The notes under the pieces were generated by a model, which saw only the letters and a program-made list of their open reading frames with translations, ran no database searches and had not been told where the DNA came from. From positions 7,846,922 through 7,910,921 of the forward strand of contig NC_092678.1 in assembly GCF_964355755.1 (NCBI RefSeq): a stretch of DNA of 64,000 nucleotides, read 5' to 3'. This stretch comes from Antedon mediterranea (lineage: Eukaryota > Echinodermata > Crinoidea > Comatulida > Antedonidae). Position numbers and translations under genes: made by a program. This document shows positions 43,748 to 54,858 of this stretch, piece after piece (the stretch's first letter is position 1; every line of letters begins with the position of its first letter).

Positions 43748-45192
43748 GAGACTATTTCACGCCAATCGTACGAGTGAGCCAGGCCACAACAATTGAACCA
43801 GGCCATGAACAAATTGCCAATGCCTGGTGGAGCCACTGGACACAAATGAGATGGCTGCCGGAGGTCTCGTAATGGCCAGATTATTGGTTACAGACGGAGC
43901 GAACCAGATCCCTTTGCGGGTGTACAACCCAGATAAAGTAGTTCATAATTTGTTGGCAGGTACTAAGGTGGGGGTTCTATCCCCAGTTGAGGTATTACGA
44001 GAAGAGGCACCTCGACCGACAGTCTACTTGCAGAAAACGGTACACATTCCTGACCATTTATCTGATCTGTATAAAAGTAGTGTAGAGAGTGCGGGACAAG
44101 AGCACGGTGAACAGATTGCCCAGCTACTGAATAAACATGCAGACGTTTTTAGTAAAGGGGACCAAGATATAGGGCAAACTGGGTTGACAAAACACAGAAT
44201 CGAAACTGGAAATGCTGCTCCTATTCGGGAGGTACCACGGCGGCACCCTATTCAATACCAGGCGGATATTCAACAAGAAGTTGAAAGACTGTTAGAACGG
44301 GGGGTGATTGAGCCAACCAATAGCACCTGGGCAGCGAACATAGTGCTCGTAGCTAAGAAAGATGGAACCAAACGGTTTTGCGTAGACTACAGGAAACTGA
44401 ACGAAGCCACGATTAAGGATGCTTATCCCATACCTCGCATCGACGACTCATTGGATGCATTAGACGGGGCTACTTGTTTCTCTACCCTCGATTTAGCAGC
44501 AGGCTACTGGCAGGTGGAATTAGACCCGGAAGCACAGCAGAAGTCTGCGTTCGTGGTCAAGGCAGGCCATTACTCGTGGAAAGTAATGCCGTTTGGATTG
44601 TGCAATGCACCCTCGACATTCGAGCGCCTTATGGAACGGGTGTTAGCAGGTCTCCAATGTGAGACTCTTCTGGTGTATCTAGACGACATTATCGTTTACG
44701 CCAAGAACGTGCCGGAGGCAATATACCGCCTAGATGCAGTACTGAGTCGACTGGGAAGTGCAGGACTAAAATTGAAGCCGCCAAAATGTTCTCTGTTTCG
44801 CCCAGAGGTGTTATACCTGGGTCATATCGTCTCCAGTGATGGTATTCAGACTGATCCGGCTAAAATTGAAGCAATACGAGACTGGCCACCACCTCAATGC
44901 GTGCGGGACGTAAGGAGTTTTCTGGGGTTAGCATCCTACTATAGAAGGTTTATAGAGTGGTTTTCCAGTCTGGCAAAGCCGTTGTACCAGTTGACAGAGA
45001 AAGGCAGAGTTTTCGACTGGGGAGAAAGCCAAGAAAGAGCATTTGCGTTTGCAGAGATTGCCTATTCTAGCCTATCCTACTCCAGAAGGAGCGTTTATCC
45101 TGGATACCGACGCCAGCGATGTAGGTATCGGTGGTGTGCTGTCACAGATACAACAAGGAGAAGAACGAGTTATTGCTTATGCCAGTTGAACC
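43748..45192 (+). pseudogene. Gypsy reverse transcriptase and start of RNase H, broken
   Basis: Resumes after the nested transposon. A short piece in one frame (43748-43826) is followed by a one-base-type frame break at about 43826, then a long RT frame. RT motifs: FCVDYRKLNEATIKDAYPIP, STLDLAAGYWQVELDP, VMPFGLCNAPSTFERLM and the catalytic YLDDIIVYA. At about 45055-45065 the frame changes again with apparent loss of a few codons at the RT/RNase H boundary. The RNase H Asp segment (DTDASDVGIGG) then reads in the frame that continues into the integrase part. An in-frame TGA stands at 45187-45189. Confidence 0.85.
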
Positions 45193-46458
45193 TTGGGTAA
45201 AGCGGAGAAAAATTACTGTGTGACCAGACGAGAGTTGCTAGCCGTAGTTGTTTACTTACGCCATTTTCGTCAGTACCTGTATAGCCGACCAATACTCGTA
45301 CGAACTGACCACGCTTCCCTAAAGTGGCTAATAAATTTTCGAAATCCAGAAGATCAGCTTGCCAGATGGTTTGAAGCAATAGCTGAATACAATATTACAG
45401 TGCAGCACCGCCAGGGGATTCGTCATGGAAACGCAGACGGACTTTCCCGAAAGATTTGTAAGCAGTGTGGTCGGATGGAGAACGACGGAGGGACGAATAG
45501 TCCTGGATCCCAGAAGCAAATTCGTCTGACTCGAGTTGAACCCGAGCTTTCCTTAGATGAATTGAGACCTAAGCAGCTAGCGGATCCGTCGATTAGATGG
45601 GTCTTGGAAGCGAAAGAGGCCGGAGACCCCCGTCCGACTTGGGAAGAGGTCGCTCCCGAGGAACGAGCATATTGGATTTTATGGGACATGCTGGAAGTAG
45701 TAAATGGAACACTGACCCGACGATGGGAGTCTGATGATGGGAACGAAAACACGTGGAAATTAGTCATTCCTCACGAACTTAGAGATCGAGTTCTACAGAA
45801 ATTACATGGTGGGGTGACGAGCGGTCACTTAGGTGTAAAAAGGACACTAGCCCGTGTGAAACGAAGATATTATTGGCCTCAAATGAATTCGGCTGTAAGA
45901 ACGTTTGTGCGATGCTGTGATCTCTGTGCAAGACGGAAAGCACCACCTAAACGACGCCGGGCGCCGCTTCAACATTGGCCTGTTTCCCAACCAATAGAAA
46001 GGGTCGCTATGGATATCCTTGGACCGCTGCCCGAGACTTATAAGGGTAATAAGTATATGTTAGTCGTCGGTGATTACCTAACGAAGTGGATGGAAGCATA
46101 TGCCATCCCAGACCAAACAGCCGAAACAGTCTCAAAATGCTTCGTAGAGGAGTTTGTACTGCGGTACGGGATACCCAAACAACTGCACACGGATCAGGGC
46201 CGAAATTTTGAATCAAGAGTATTAGCAGAGACTTGCCGAATGCTAGGAATAACCAAAACTAGAACAACGCCATACAATCCAAAGTCTGACGGCATGGTGG
46301 AACGATTCAACAGAACTCTAGTAAATATGTTGGCAATGATGATCGACCCAATACATAAACAGAGAGACTGGGACGAGTGGCTTCCCTATGTGACATTTGC
46401 ATACCGATCGACTCTTCAGGAGTCCACTGGCGAGTCTCCGAATATGCTCATGCTATGA
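45193..46458 (+). pseudogene. Gypsy RNase H end and integrase, ended by TGA
   Basis: Starts in RNase H (CVTRRELLAVVVYLRHFRQY, then a TDHASLKWL motif) and runs into integrase with the HHCC zinc-binding N-domain (GHLGVKRT.. and CDLCARRK). The catalytic core has D (VAMDILGPLP), D (LHTDQGRNFES) and E (SDGMVERFNRTL). A TGA at 46456-46458 interrupts the MLML segment where relatives continue with Gly-Arg-Glu. The frame itself goes on after it. Confidence 0.85.
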
Positions 46459-47517
46459 AGAGAAGTATGCACTCCTATTGACTTGGAGATTGAACCAGTT
46501 CCCTCGGGCACGGAGCCCGGTGACCTTGCCACTCGTACCCGAGATAGACTTTATCAAGCTAAGATACGAGTTAGAGAGGCCTTAAAGACTAGTGCTCAAA
46601 GACAGAAACAGGGGTACGATAAACTTTCTAAAAAACCTGGTTTGGACGTTGGACAATTTGTTTGGATGTTCGAACAGACAAAACGAAAGGGATTGGCCCC
46701 CAAGTTAGAATGCAGATGGAAGGGACCATGCTTAATTGTCAACGCTTTAACCGAAGTGACATACCGGATAAGGCTGAGTCCCGGAGGGCGTGAACGTGTG
46801 GTTTATTGCGATATGCTGAAACCATATGAGGGACATCTCATCAGGGGGTGGGGGCAAGAATTGGAACCAACAATTGAACAAGAATTGGAGCCAACAATGG
46901 AACAAGAATCGGAACCAACAATTGAGCCAGAATTTGAACCAGCAACCAGGCCAGTAATTGAACCAGAACTTGGACTTGAACCAGAAATTGAACCAGAGAC
47001 CAATCCCGCATTTGAACCCGAGACGGATGTATTCCGCCGAAACCCCAGACGGGCCAGGCGTAAGCCTAAACGATTTTGTACTACTGATAGCCATTTGTTT
47101 TTTTGTTCAACAGATCCTGACCGTAGATCTAACGGTAAACCGGCTGCAGCACCGGCAGAAAAGAAAGGACATCAGTGCGAAGTCTGTAAGGGGATATTCA
47201 AGACGGCTGAGAAGCTGCACAGTCACTTGAAAATAACCCATAGTTTTAAGAGACGGGAGCCTGAACCTCAGTCCCTGCCGGGTGATGCGGATGTATTGAC
47301 GCTCTCTTCGGGATCACAGTGTCTAATAGACTCGGTCCTGAGTGACCCCCCACAGCCTAAAGTGAAAGTGAGGAGGCTTAGTGGTGGAAAGCCGTCATAC
47401 CTTAGCTTGGAGCAGAGGAAGCAATTGACAGAGCCAATTGACACAGAGTCTTCTGATCAAGGGTCCGCCTTGCATCCAGGGCTGATGAGCAGAGTGAGAG
47501 AAGTAAAAAATAATTAA
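46459..47517 (+). pseudogene. Gypsy integrase C-terminus with Glu-Pro repeats and C2H2 finger
   Basis: In the same frame as the preceding integrase, after the TGA. It has a GPY/F-type module (CRWKGPCLIVNALTEVTYRI, near 46710), then about 55 residues of E-P-T-I-E-Q-type repeats (46855-47025), a basic stretch (RRNPRRARRKPKRF) and a C2H2 zinc finger (CEVC, 12 residues, H, 4 residues, H; 47176-47241). The frame ends at 47517, 64 bp before the 3' LTR. The acidic repeat and zinc finger are not standard for Gypsy integrases. Confidence 0.75.
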
Positions 47518-47581
47518 GGTAATGAATTATTCATGATTTCTGCCCACGTTCGTCCTGGAACAAAAAAACGCCCCCGGGCCA

Positions 47582-47666
47582 TGTGAGAGAGTCGATTCAG
47601 AGCACTGGACCTGAACGGACGCATGAGCCTCCTTCTCATATTGTTGTACTATACCTGTAATTTTTA

Positions 47667-47705
<39 letters not shown>

Positions 47706-47992
47706 TTCATTTCATCACATACATAATACAAAATTAATATATAAAGGCAACGTAACAATTAAAACGATATAATACTAGTAAGTAAATAGTAATTTTTATA
47801 CTTTGTCTTGTGGATATTTCATTGATTTACTTCGATTATGAAGGGTGAGTTTTAAATAAAGCAATTGGAACCGGATTTATTGTGTAGTCTTTTATTTGAT
47901 TATTTTGACGTAGACCAACTAGATAAGTCGGTGGGACACACCTGCTGCCGAACCCGGAGGTTCTTAACGTGACCTAATCTAAAAACGTTACA
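47582..47992 (+). repeat. 3' LTR, split by a small retroposon
   Basis: Same TGTGAGAGAG...ACGTTACA sequence as the 5' LTR, interrupted at 47673-47788. The preceding bases AACAAAAAAACGCCCCC may include the polypurine tract. Confidence 0.85.
47673..47788 (-). mobile_element. Small poly(A)-tailed retroposon in the 3' LTR
   Basis: A 116-bp insert flanked by a 15-16 bp target duplication (GTAATTTTTATACTTT at 47657-47672 and 47789-47804). On the minus strand it ends in GTGATGAAATGAAATAAAAA and a long A-tract, so it was copied in by target-primed reverse transcription. Its last bases resemble the 3' end of the LINE at 36.0 kb (GATGATGAAATAAAATAAAA). Confidence 0.8.
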
Positions 47993-49993
47993 ATACTTTT
48001 GCATCTACACACCAGTTCAACCTCCTGAGCGGCCACCTCCCACTTTCAAAAGCTTGTTTATTCTTCGTATCTAATTAATTAGTGCATTTGATACCTCCTG
48101 TAAGCGGCTATACCCCCGGTAAGCAGCCACGGCGTCAGCCACTTTTTTTTTAAATTTTAGTACAAATTAGATTTTTGTATGGTAATATTATATATTAATT
48201 ATTATATTACAGTAGCTTTATTTCGAAGCGGTTTTAAATATATTTCTGTGAAGAACATTCCTGTGTTTTTTAGATGCTATGAGAAAACTACACAGATTTT
48301 GACTGACCAATTTGTCTGAAAATCATAAATAATAATAAACCACCCGATCATAAACAATAAAATACAATTAGCTGGAGAATATAGGGAAGAAGCCTGTTGC
48401 GTTAAGAATGCCGAAAAATATTGTGCATAGCCATAATACGTGATTTTGGCCCTCTATCGTCAGAACCTCCCGTAAGCGGTCACCTCGCGTAACTTGAAAT
48501 CGCTGCTGTAAGTATTAGACTTCACAGTCACTCAGCATTACCGCCGAGCAGGTGAATGTTTTTAAATTGGATTCTGCAGCAGAAGCAAAAAAGAAAAAAA
48601 TATATCCCAAAATACAGTACCTGCAGTACTTCATGATTCATGATTTTCATGACAAACGTCATATAATATTAGATGACTACCATTTGCGGTTTTGGTAGTT
48701 ATCCTATGTTCTTCCATACCGCATTGTCAAAATGAGGAAAATAAATATTTCATCAGCGGCACACTAATGATGAATTTGTGTATGGACTGAACGTTATCAA
48801 TATGCACCATTATTTGGAAAGGACTGTTTAGTAAAAATGTTAATGTAAGTATTTCTCTATCGCCTCCTGATTTTTACCTATTTCTGGTTGGTTTAAAGCA
48901 GCTACTGTAGGCCAGATTTTTATTAGTTTTCTTTTATAAAGATAAAAGATCCATCAAAATAAACCCATTCATTCACCTATAGTTATTAATAACGCGAGTT
49001 TTATCTAAACCATCTATGGTAATTTGGTTTTTATAAATATTTTTGTCTGAAAAACTTTCAGTATCTTCTAAATACATGATAAGTCAATCTAGTCAAGTTT
49101 TAGTTTAAACAATGTTTTGAGTTAAGTACTCCATTAACATGGTTAAAGTTGTCTCACATTGTTTGAAACATGAAAAGAAATCTGATTTTATCAATAAAGT
49201 AAAATTAAATAATATTTGTTGAATCTAAGTATTTCATTTTTGTTTTGGAATTTATAAATGTGACAGCTAATTCGTAAACTCCCATTGGTGACAATAGGAC
49301 CAACTTTTACTTTCAAAACTTACAATATTAATACTGGAAATGAATGTTTCATGAGGACTGCTTCTAAAAGCAAAATCTATACGTGACTACGACCTATGAC
49401 AGACAATTTTGAAAGACTTGATTTGGTATTTTATACAGGATAAGAAAAATGGCAGCCATTTTGAAGTATATTTTAAATCTTGGATTTTTAAAAGTTGAAC
49501 AATTTATTTTTTAAACATCTCCAGTTATTTTCTTGCAAAACATATGTTTTAATGACTATAGTTGAACAAGCATTTGCCAAAATCGGATGCTTTAATACTG
49601 ATATTTGGGTAAAATTGAGAGAAAACGGGTATTTTAGTTATCTGCAAATTAGCAATTTTTCTTCCTTTTCTCCATTTTTGATATGTTGTTCAGATGGGTC
49701 TTACTGTTAGGAAGCACACCAAAAATAAATTCTTTTATAATTTTGTCTAGGTCAAACCGTAGTTTTACCGGACTAATGAAAGGTCTTTCACACCTTTTCC
49801 AGTCTGGTGTGGCAAATTAAACCATGTCTCAATGTTTCATTTTCACGACGAAAACGCGATCAGTGCGTAGTCACATGTCTCGTGTAAACGAATCATGCAT
49901 GGAAAGCAGCCAGATGATGAAAAGACATTAGGCCTACAATATTACATTATTATACTAATATTTTAAAATGAAAATTGTGTTTAAATAAAAAAA
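47993..49993. other. Intergenic region right of Gypsy element
   Basis: No gene recognised. Near 48013-48100 and 48475-48510, CCTCC(C/T)GTAAGCGG-type phrases recall the ends of pogo-like DNA transposons, but no pair of inverted ends could be set. The frame at 49495-49710 is unsupported. Confidence 0.45.
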
Positions 49994-50164
49994 TTAAGAA
50001 TTAGTCACAAAGGTTAACAATTGAGGCTTAGACATTGTGTACATATGCCAGTCCTCAGTTGCTGTTAAATCTATTGAGTTGGTTGTTTTATACATATTAA
50101 TTGCCGGTTTATTCCAACCCAGCACTGCCCACTGCATTCTCTGGCAACCTTTCTCTAAACCAAT
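49994..50164 (-). CDS. Acetyltransferase exon 4, C-terminus
   Basis: 56 codons plus TAA after a TTTTTTCAG acceptor. Strong GNAT C-terminal pattern, but the usual Gly after the Tyr-Lys segment is lost (MYKTTNSIDL). Confidence 0.8.
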   Translation of the reverse strand: MGLEKGCQRMQWAVLGWNKPAINMYKTTNSIDLTATEDWHMYTMSKPQLLTFVTNS

Positions 50165-50504
50165 CTGAAAAAATAAGAATGTTGTTATATGAGTTAGAAA
50201 TTATATTATCTATGTATATTTTGCAGTCAGGCTTGCTCTATGTGTGTGTGTGTCAGACTGAGAATGAAACACAAATATAGATGATATAATGATTTGGATA
50301 AATATTTATTCTGAAAAGACCCGTGAGCACGGATCACGGTAAAATATAAAATATACCTAATGGGATAAGTGATTAAGTAGAAAATACTGGGATGCTACAA
50401 AAGCCAATGGATGCCACTGAAATGGCATCCAGCAGCCCAGCAAGTGAGGCGTGGTATCGGGACTTTTCAGAACAAAAAATATGTTGAGCTATAATGCGCA
50501 CAAT

Positions 50505-50725
50505 AACGATTATAATGCGCCTACAAGTGTAGAGCGCGTAATGACACTGGTGGTCTATTTGGTATAAAATACTTTAGACAATAAAAGCTACAATGCGCCT
50601 ACAAGTGTAGAGCACGCAATGACACTGGTGGTGTCTGTTATAAAATAATTCAGACAATAACACTATAATTCGCCTACAAACATAGAGCGCGTAATGACAC
50701 CGGTGGGCTATTTGATATAAACTAG
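50505..50725. repeat. About 76-bp tandem repeat, three copies
   Basis: Three diverged copies of AATGCGCCTACAAGTGTAGA, GCGCGTAATGACACTGGTGG. In the last acetyltransferase intron. Confidence 0.75.
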
Positions 50726-50784
50726 GTCAAGATAAAGTCATTAACAATATGAGAAAGCTGCTGCTGTGCTGACGCATAAAGATC

Positions 50785-51018
50785 TCATGTGGCCTGACCC
50801 ATGTCATTTGATTCTACGTCTACTATAATGATGTTTGGTTTATTTATTACTCGCTCAAACAGTATGGGTAGGTCAGAAATGTGTATACCCTGTTTGCCTA
50901 CAATAACCACATCAGTGTATCTGTCAGATAAATGAAAATCCATTACGGGTCTGTGAAATCCAAGGAGGTGTCTCATGCTCGCCTCTAGCCCGTGTTTGAG
51001 GGTAAATGAGTCCGCCAA
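50785..51018 (-). pseudogene. SGNH-hydrolase-like fragment
   Basis: A 77-residue frame, including LSDRYTDVVIVGKQGIHISD and PNIIIVDVESNDMGQA. The layout (G-x-x-G-I block, then I-I-x-D-x-x-x-N-D) recalls SGNH-type hydrolase domains carried by some invertebrate mobile elements. The N-terminal GDS block is not visible and stops lie just upstream. Located inside the acetyltransferase intron. Assignment is weak. Confidence 0.35.
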
Positions 51019-51378
51019 ACCGCTGAACTATGGCCTATAATTGCCCCCACTTATGTTTGGCGGCAATGTTTCTGCCTTGGGCGTAGCCATAATGGTGGTC
51101 AATCAGTCAGAATATAATGTATAAATATATATTTCTGTAAATCAATTTCTAAGATACTTTATTAGTCTACTTATACCCTACGGCAAACAGTAAGTGTTAA
51201 AGTAAAATTTGTGACGAAAAACTATTGTCGGGTATAACTTAAAAAGTGAAAAAAAGAATTAAACTTTAAGAACCTGAGCACAAGCGTGCGTTGCGGCTAG
51301 CGATGATTTAGAAAAGGGTGAAATGTTATTTATTTAAATTAATTATTCACGTTTTCAGTTATTTTTTGACATAATTAC

Positions 51379-51419
51379 CTCAGCAACCCTTCTCATCAAA
51401 ATTCTTCCATAACCTCTTC
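51379..51419 (-). CDS. Acetyltransferase exon 3, acetyl-CoA loop
   Basis: 41 nt between TTTTATAG and GTAATT, coding GRGYGRILMRRVAE together with the last base of exon 2. Confidence 0.8.
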
Positions 51420-51719
51420 CTATAAAATTTAAGCAAAGAATAACATTGATATTTTCTTTTTTGGTGACATGCTATTGACTTTTATTGAAATTTGGTTTAT
51501 ATTACCAGAAAGCATTTTTTAAATATTAAAACCATTTTTTTGGTTTTGGTTGTATTTCAACTAAGAATGTTCAGTTTCCGCAGAGAAAAATAATAATAAC
51601 ATAGTTAGAAATACACATCACTTTAATTTTTACCGATTGCAAACCAATCAAAATCTTTGGATGCATTCAGATACATTAAAGGTCAGTTACTAGTAGGTCA
51701 TAGGTCAGTTAGTAGGTCA

Positions 51720-51902
<183 letters not shown>

Positions 51903-51989
51903 CTGAAAAAAACAAGAGTTTTAACAAGTTCAATAAACATCTCACCGGAAAGCTACATTTCAGAAGACAAGTGTGCAAGTGGGCGTTTA

Positions 51990-52018
51990 TAGATAGATAG
52001 AAAGATAGATAGATAGAT
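51990..52018. repeat. GATA microsatellite
   Basis: TAGATAGATAGAAAGATAGA and further GATA units. Confidence 0.9.
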
Positions 52019-52306
52019 CTGCGTCGTTGATACTAAATTGGATCTTCCTAATGTGTACATTACAGCAGGGTCATACTATAAGTTGGTTCCAGTCTGTGCG
52101 TAAGACCCAGTAGTCATATAATGGTAGTTCATCCAGTGATCAAATTACAAGTTATGGGCACTCAGTCTTAGTGGTCAAATTATTGTCCATGGGTTAGTTC
52201 CAGTGGTCAAATCAATGTGCAAGTAAATTGAACAAGTAAATCTCAGTAGAATATTGATTCTTATGGTAAATTCCTTCATGAAAAAAATATTTGAAAACTC
52301 TCCAGC

Positions 52307-52613
52307 TTAAAGATGTATTGTCCTTTTGACTACTAATTAAAAAAAAAATAAAAAATAACAGATTTCGAAAAAAGGTGGATCATTTTGAAGTATTATAATA
52401 GTTATTAACTATCACCAAAAATATGTTGAAAAAAAAATCATTTAACTGAAATACAGACGTTTTTTGTTAAAAAAATAACTTTGACTTGTTGCTTTTGGCT
52501 TGAATTTTCGACTTAAAAGTGAATAACTCTAATATTACTTTGATATGGCTAATTTAAATTTAGAATATTTTGACCTTCATTTTTGTGTATTTCAAGGGAC
52601 AATGCATCTTTAA
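52307..52613. mobile_element. TTAA-type MITE, short copy
   Basis: Ends TTAAAGATGTATTGTCC and GGGACAATGCATCTTTAA with TTAA at both edges. Collinear with 35366-35920 but lacking about 250 bp of the middle. In acetyltransferase intron 1. Confidence 0.85.
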
Positions 52614-53064
52614 ATAGTGTACATGTAATAATGTTTAATCTGTAAATAAGCATACATTCTTAGTTTGGGGTTTCTACTGGCTTGAAATTTCCTAAATATG
52701 ACCCCAATCTCCAACCCCCCCCCCCCTGGGTCAAAACGCCCAGAGCCAAAATGGTCCTGGGATGAAATGTTTCTAATTCATTAACATACTACTCTACTCC
52801 CCAAAAAGTTGATTTTTAAGTTGTTGTGGCCAAGGATCGGTGATTCATTCTAGGCATCAAGTAATTTGAAAAAAGATATTGAGATTATGGTTAAAAAGTG
52901 CAAGATTTTAGTTCAGTGGCATGAGAGCTTGCAGTTGGGTAAAATTGAAAGCCTCACTAATCCGTACTGGACTGCTTTATTCTAGTAATGTTACAATAGT
53001 GTACCCTATTACCTACACCTACAGTACTCCTTATTTTGTATATTTAATGTAATGTGCAGTATAC

Positions 53065-53188
53065 CTTCAGTAGTGTTTTCAACTTGATCTTCTGAATTTT
53101 CAAACACTGCCAATTCCACAATCATCTTCATCATCGGAGCGCAATCCTCCGGTCTTGCATCTCGTATACGGAAGTTGCCATCTTCCAT
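53065..53188 (-). CDS. Acetyltransferase exon 1
   Basis: 41 codons plus one base from the ATG at 53188, ending TTE|G before GTATAC. Intact. Holds the GNAT beta1-alpha1 segment (RIRDARPEDCAPMMKMIVEL). Confidence 0.8.
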
Positions 53189-53831
53189 TTTCCTGCTACT
53201 GTACTACTTCTTTTTTATATATAGGATATCAGAATGTTTGTAAATGTTAACAATGCATGACAGCATTAGACATTGAATTTCATTATGCTATTTCTATGCT
53301 CTTACAGGAAGATAAACTGAAACAATATTTATTTCGCTTACCTGATAACTAACGAACTCCTGATTTTACAGAATAATGCAAAATATTTAACAATAATTTA
53401 CAACTATTAATGAATAAATTAGTTTGAATCTATGAAACATCCACATATCAATAATGAAATTACAAATAATATATAATATAATCATGAAAAAAATAAATTG
53501 AATGAATTATATACTAAAATCTTGACAATTATAAAAAAAATTACCAAAATACATTGATGAATAATTTAAATGGACATATAAATATACTGAAATCTTATTA
53601 AAATTATCAAACTACATTGATGAATTCATTAAATATTCTACAATCTTGACATAAATAAATTCTTTTTTAGCGCAAACAAAAATAGGAATTGTACAAGAAA
53701 ATGCTTTTAAATGATATTAGTAAAAAGTTTACAGGTCTACAGTAGATACAAATGTGATTAAAACAAGATCAAAGCACAGAGTTGTTAATTGAAACTCTCT
53801 GATCAAAGATTGAATTCAATAAATAGCCAAA

Positions 53832-54858
53832 TTACAATGTATTAAGTGAAATCTGTACAGGTGCCGGTTGACGCACTTTGCACTTAAACATATAAGCAAT
53901 TGTGTAAAGATACGGATTGACTGAGGAGTTAATGGGTATGATGAATGTCGCTGCCCAAACATATATTTCATCAGGAATCGTCATCCAACCCGTCTCGGAA
54001 CCAATTGCCATTACTATAATCGGGGCCCAGCAACAGAAATCAGTGAAAACTATCAGGCCTAGTTTTCTCGCCATTTTTAACTGTTCTTTTCTCTGCTGTC
54101 TTCTGTTGACAGTGGCCTCCGATCTCTTCACTGACAAGAACATTGTCAGATAACTAAGTACAATTACAAAAAAGCCGACGCCATTAAAGGCAACAAAAAT
54201 GGCAACAGCATACTCCCAACCAGGCCACCGACTTCTGGTTAAAGGTAGTGCAAGGTACACACTTTCCTTTCCATAATAATTGTCACCAAAATACGATAAG
54301 TTTAATTCATTGGCTGTCACTGGAAGAAAACTCAGCACAATCCAGAATAGCCATCCGAAGCTGATAATGATTCGACATTTTGTACGATTGAGGCGTTTCG
54401 TATTAAATGGATTAAAAATGTTAATAGCTCGATCCACACTAAGCAGCATCAGTGTAAACACTGAACATTGCCCAGAGAGTGTAGAAATAGCCCCTGCAAA
54501 ACTGCAAAGGACACTATTTCTCCAAACTCTGGAAACCTTTCCGTATCTTCCTCTGTAATGTATATCCACACTGGCAATGATGATCAGGTAGACTACCATC
54601 AGCAGGTCAGACACGGCGAGGTTGGTGATAAGTGTGGTTTGGACTTTGTTAACATTGTTAATATCATTATCTTTTTTAAACTTTCGTGAAACGATAACAA
54701 CAACATTCCCAATAACCGAAGATAACCCGATAATCATCATCAACACACGGAGAAGTTCATTTTTTAGCAAGTCTTCACACGATGCAAATGCATTTGAAGG
54801 CTCGCAGACATCGATGGCGCCAACGAGGCAACAGAGACTAGAGTATTCCGAGTTGTAC
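53832..54858 (-). CDS. LGR hinge and seven-transmembrane exon
   Basis: Begins YNSEYSSLCCLVGAIDVCEP, then SCEDLLKNELLRVLMM, the CC...C..C hinge typical of LGRs. Seven hydrophobic segments follow: VIGNVVVIV (TM1), TNLAVSDLLMVVYLIII (TM2), TLSGQCSVFTLMLLSVDRA (TM3, with DRA instead of DRY/ERW), FGWLFWIVLSFLPV (TM4), VAFNGVGFFVIVLSYLTMF (TM5), LGLIVFTDFCCWAPIIVMA (TM6) and INSSVNPYLYTI (TM7, NPxxY). The tail is short and ends at 53832. The exon starts after a CTTTTAG acceptor. Confidence 0.95.

Larger units (their letters stand above)
25790..47992 (+). mobile_element. Ty3/Gypsy LTR retrotransposon, decayed and interrupted
   Basis: Direct LTRs (25790-26068 and 47582-47992) flank a tRNA-Leu-type primer binding site, gag with a CCHC knuckle, an aspartic protease, reverse transcriptase, RNase H and integrase, in the Ty3/Gypsy order. 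Removing the nested insertion (29772-43744) and the small LTR insertion leaves an element of about 8 kb. The coding part carries several frame breaks and two in-frame TGA codons, listed in the part entries. I did not find a flanking target duplication. The nine bases CCCGGGCCA precede the TGTGAG start at both LTRs, so the true LTR edge may lie slightly further left. Confidence 0.9.

Noticed and set aside
46803-47094. Minus-strand frames rich in Gly/Ser or Trp/Phe
   Set aside because: They are shadows of the Glu-Pro repeat of the Gypsy integrase extension.
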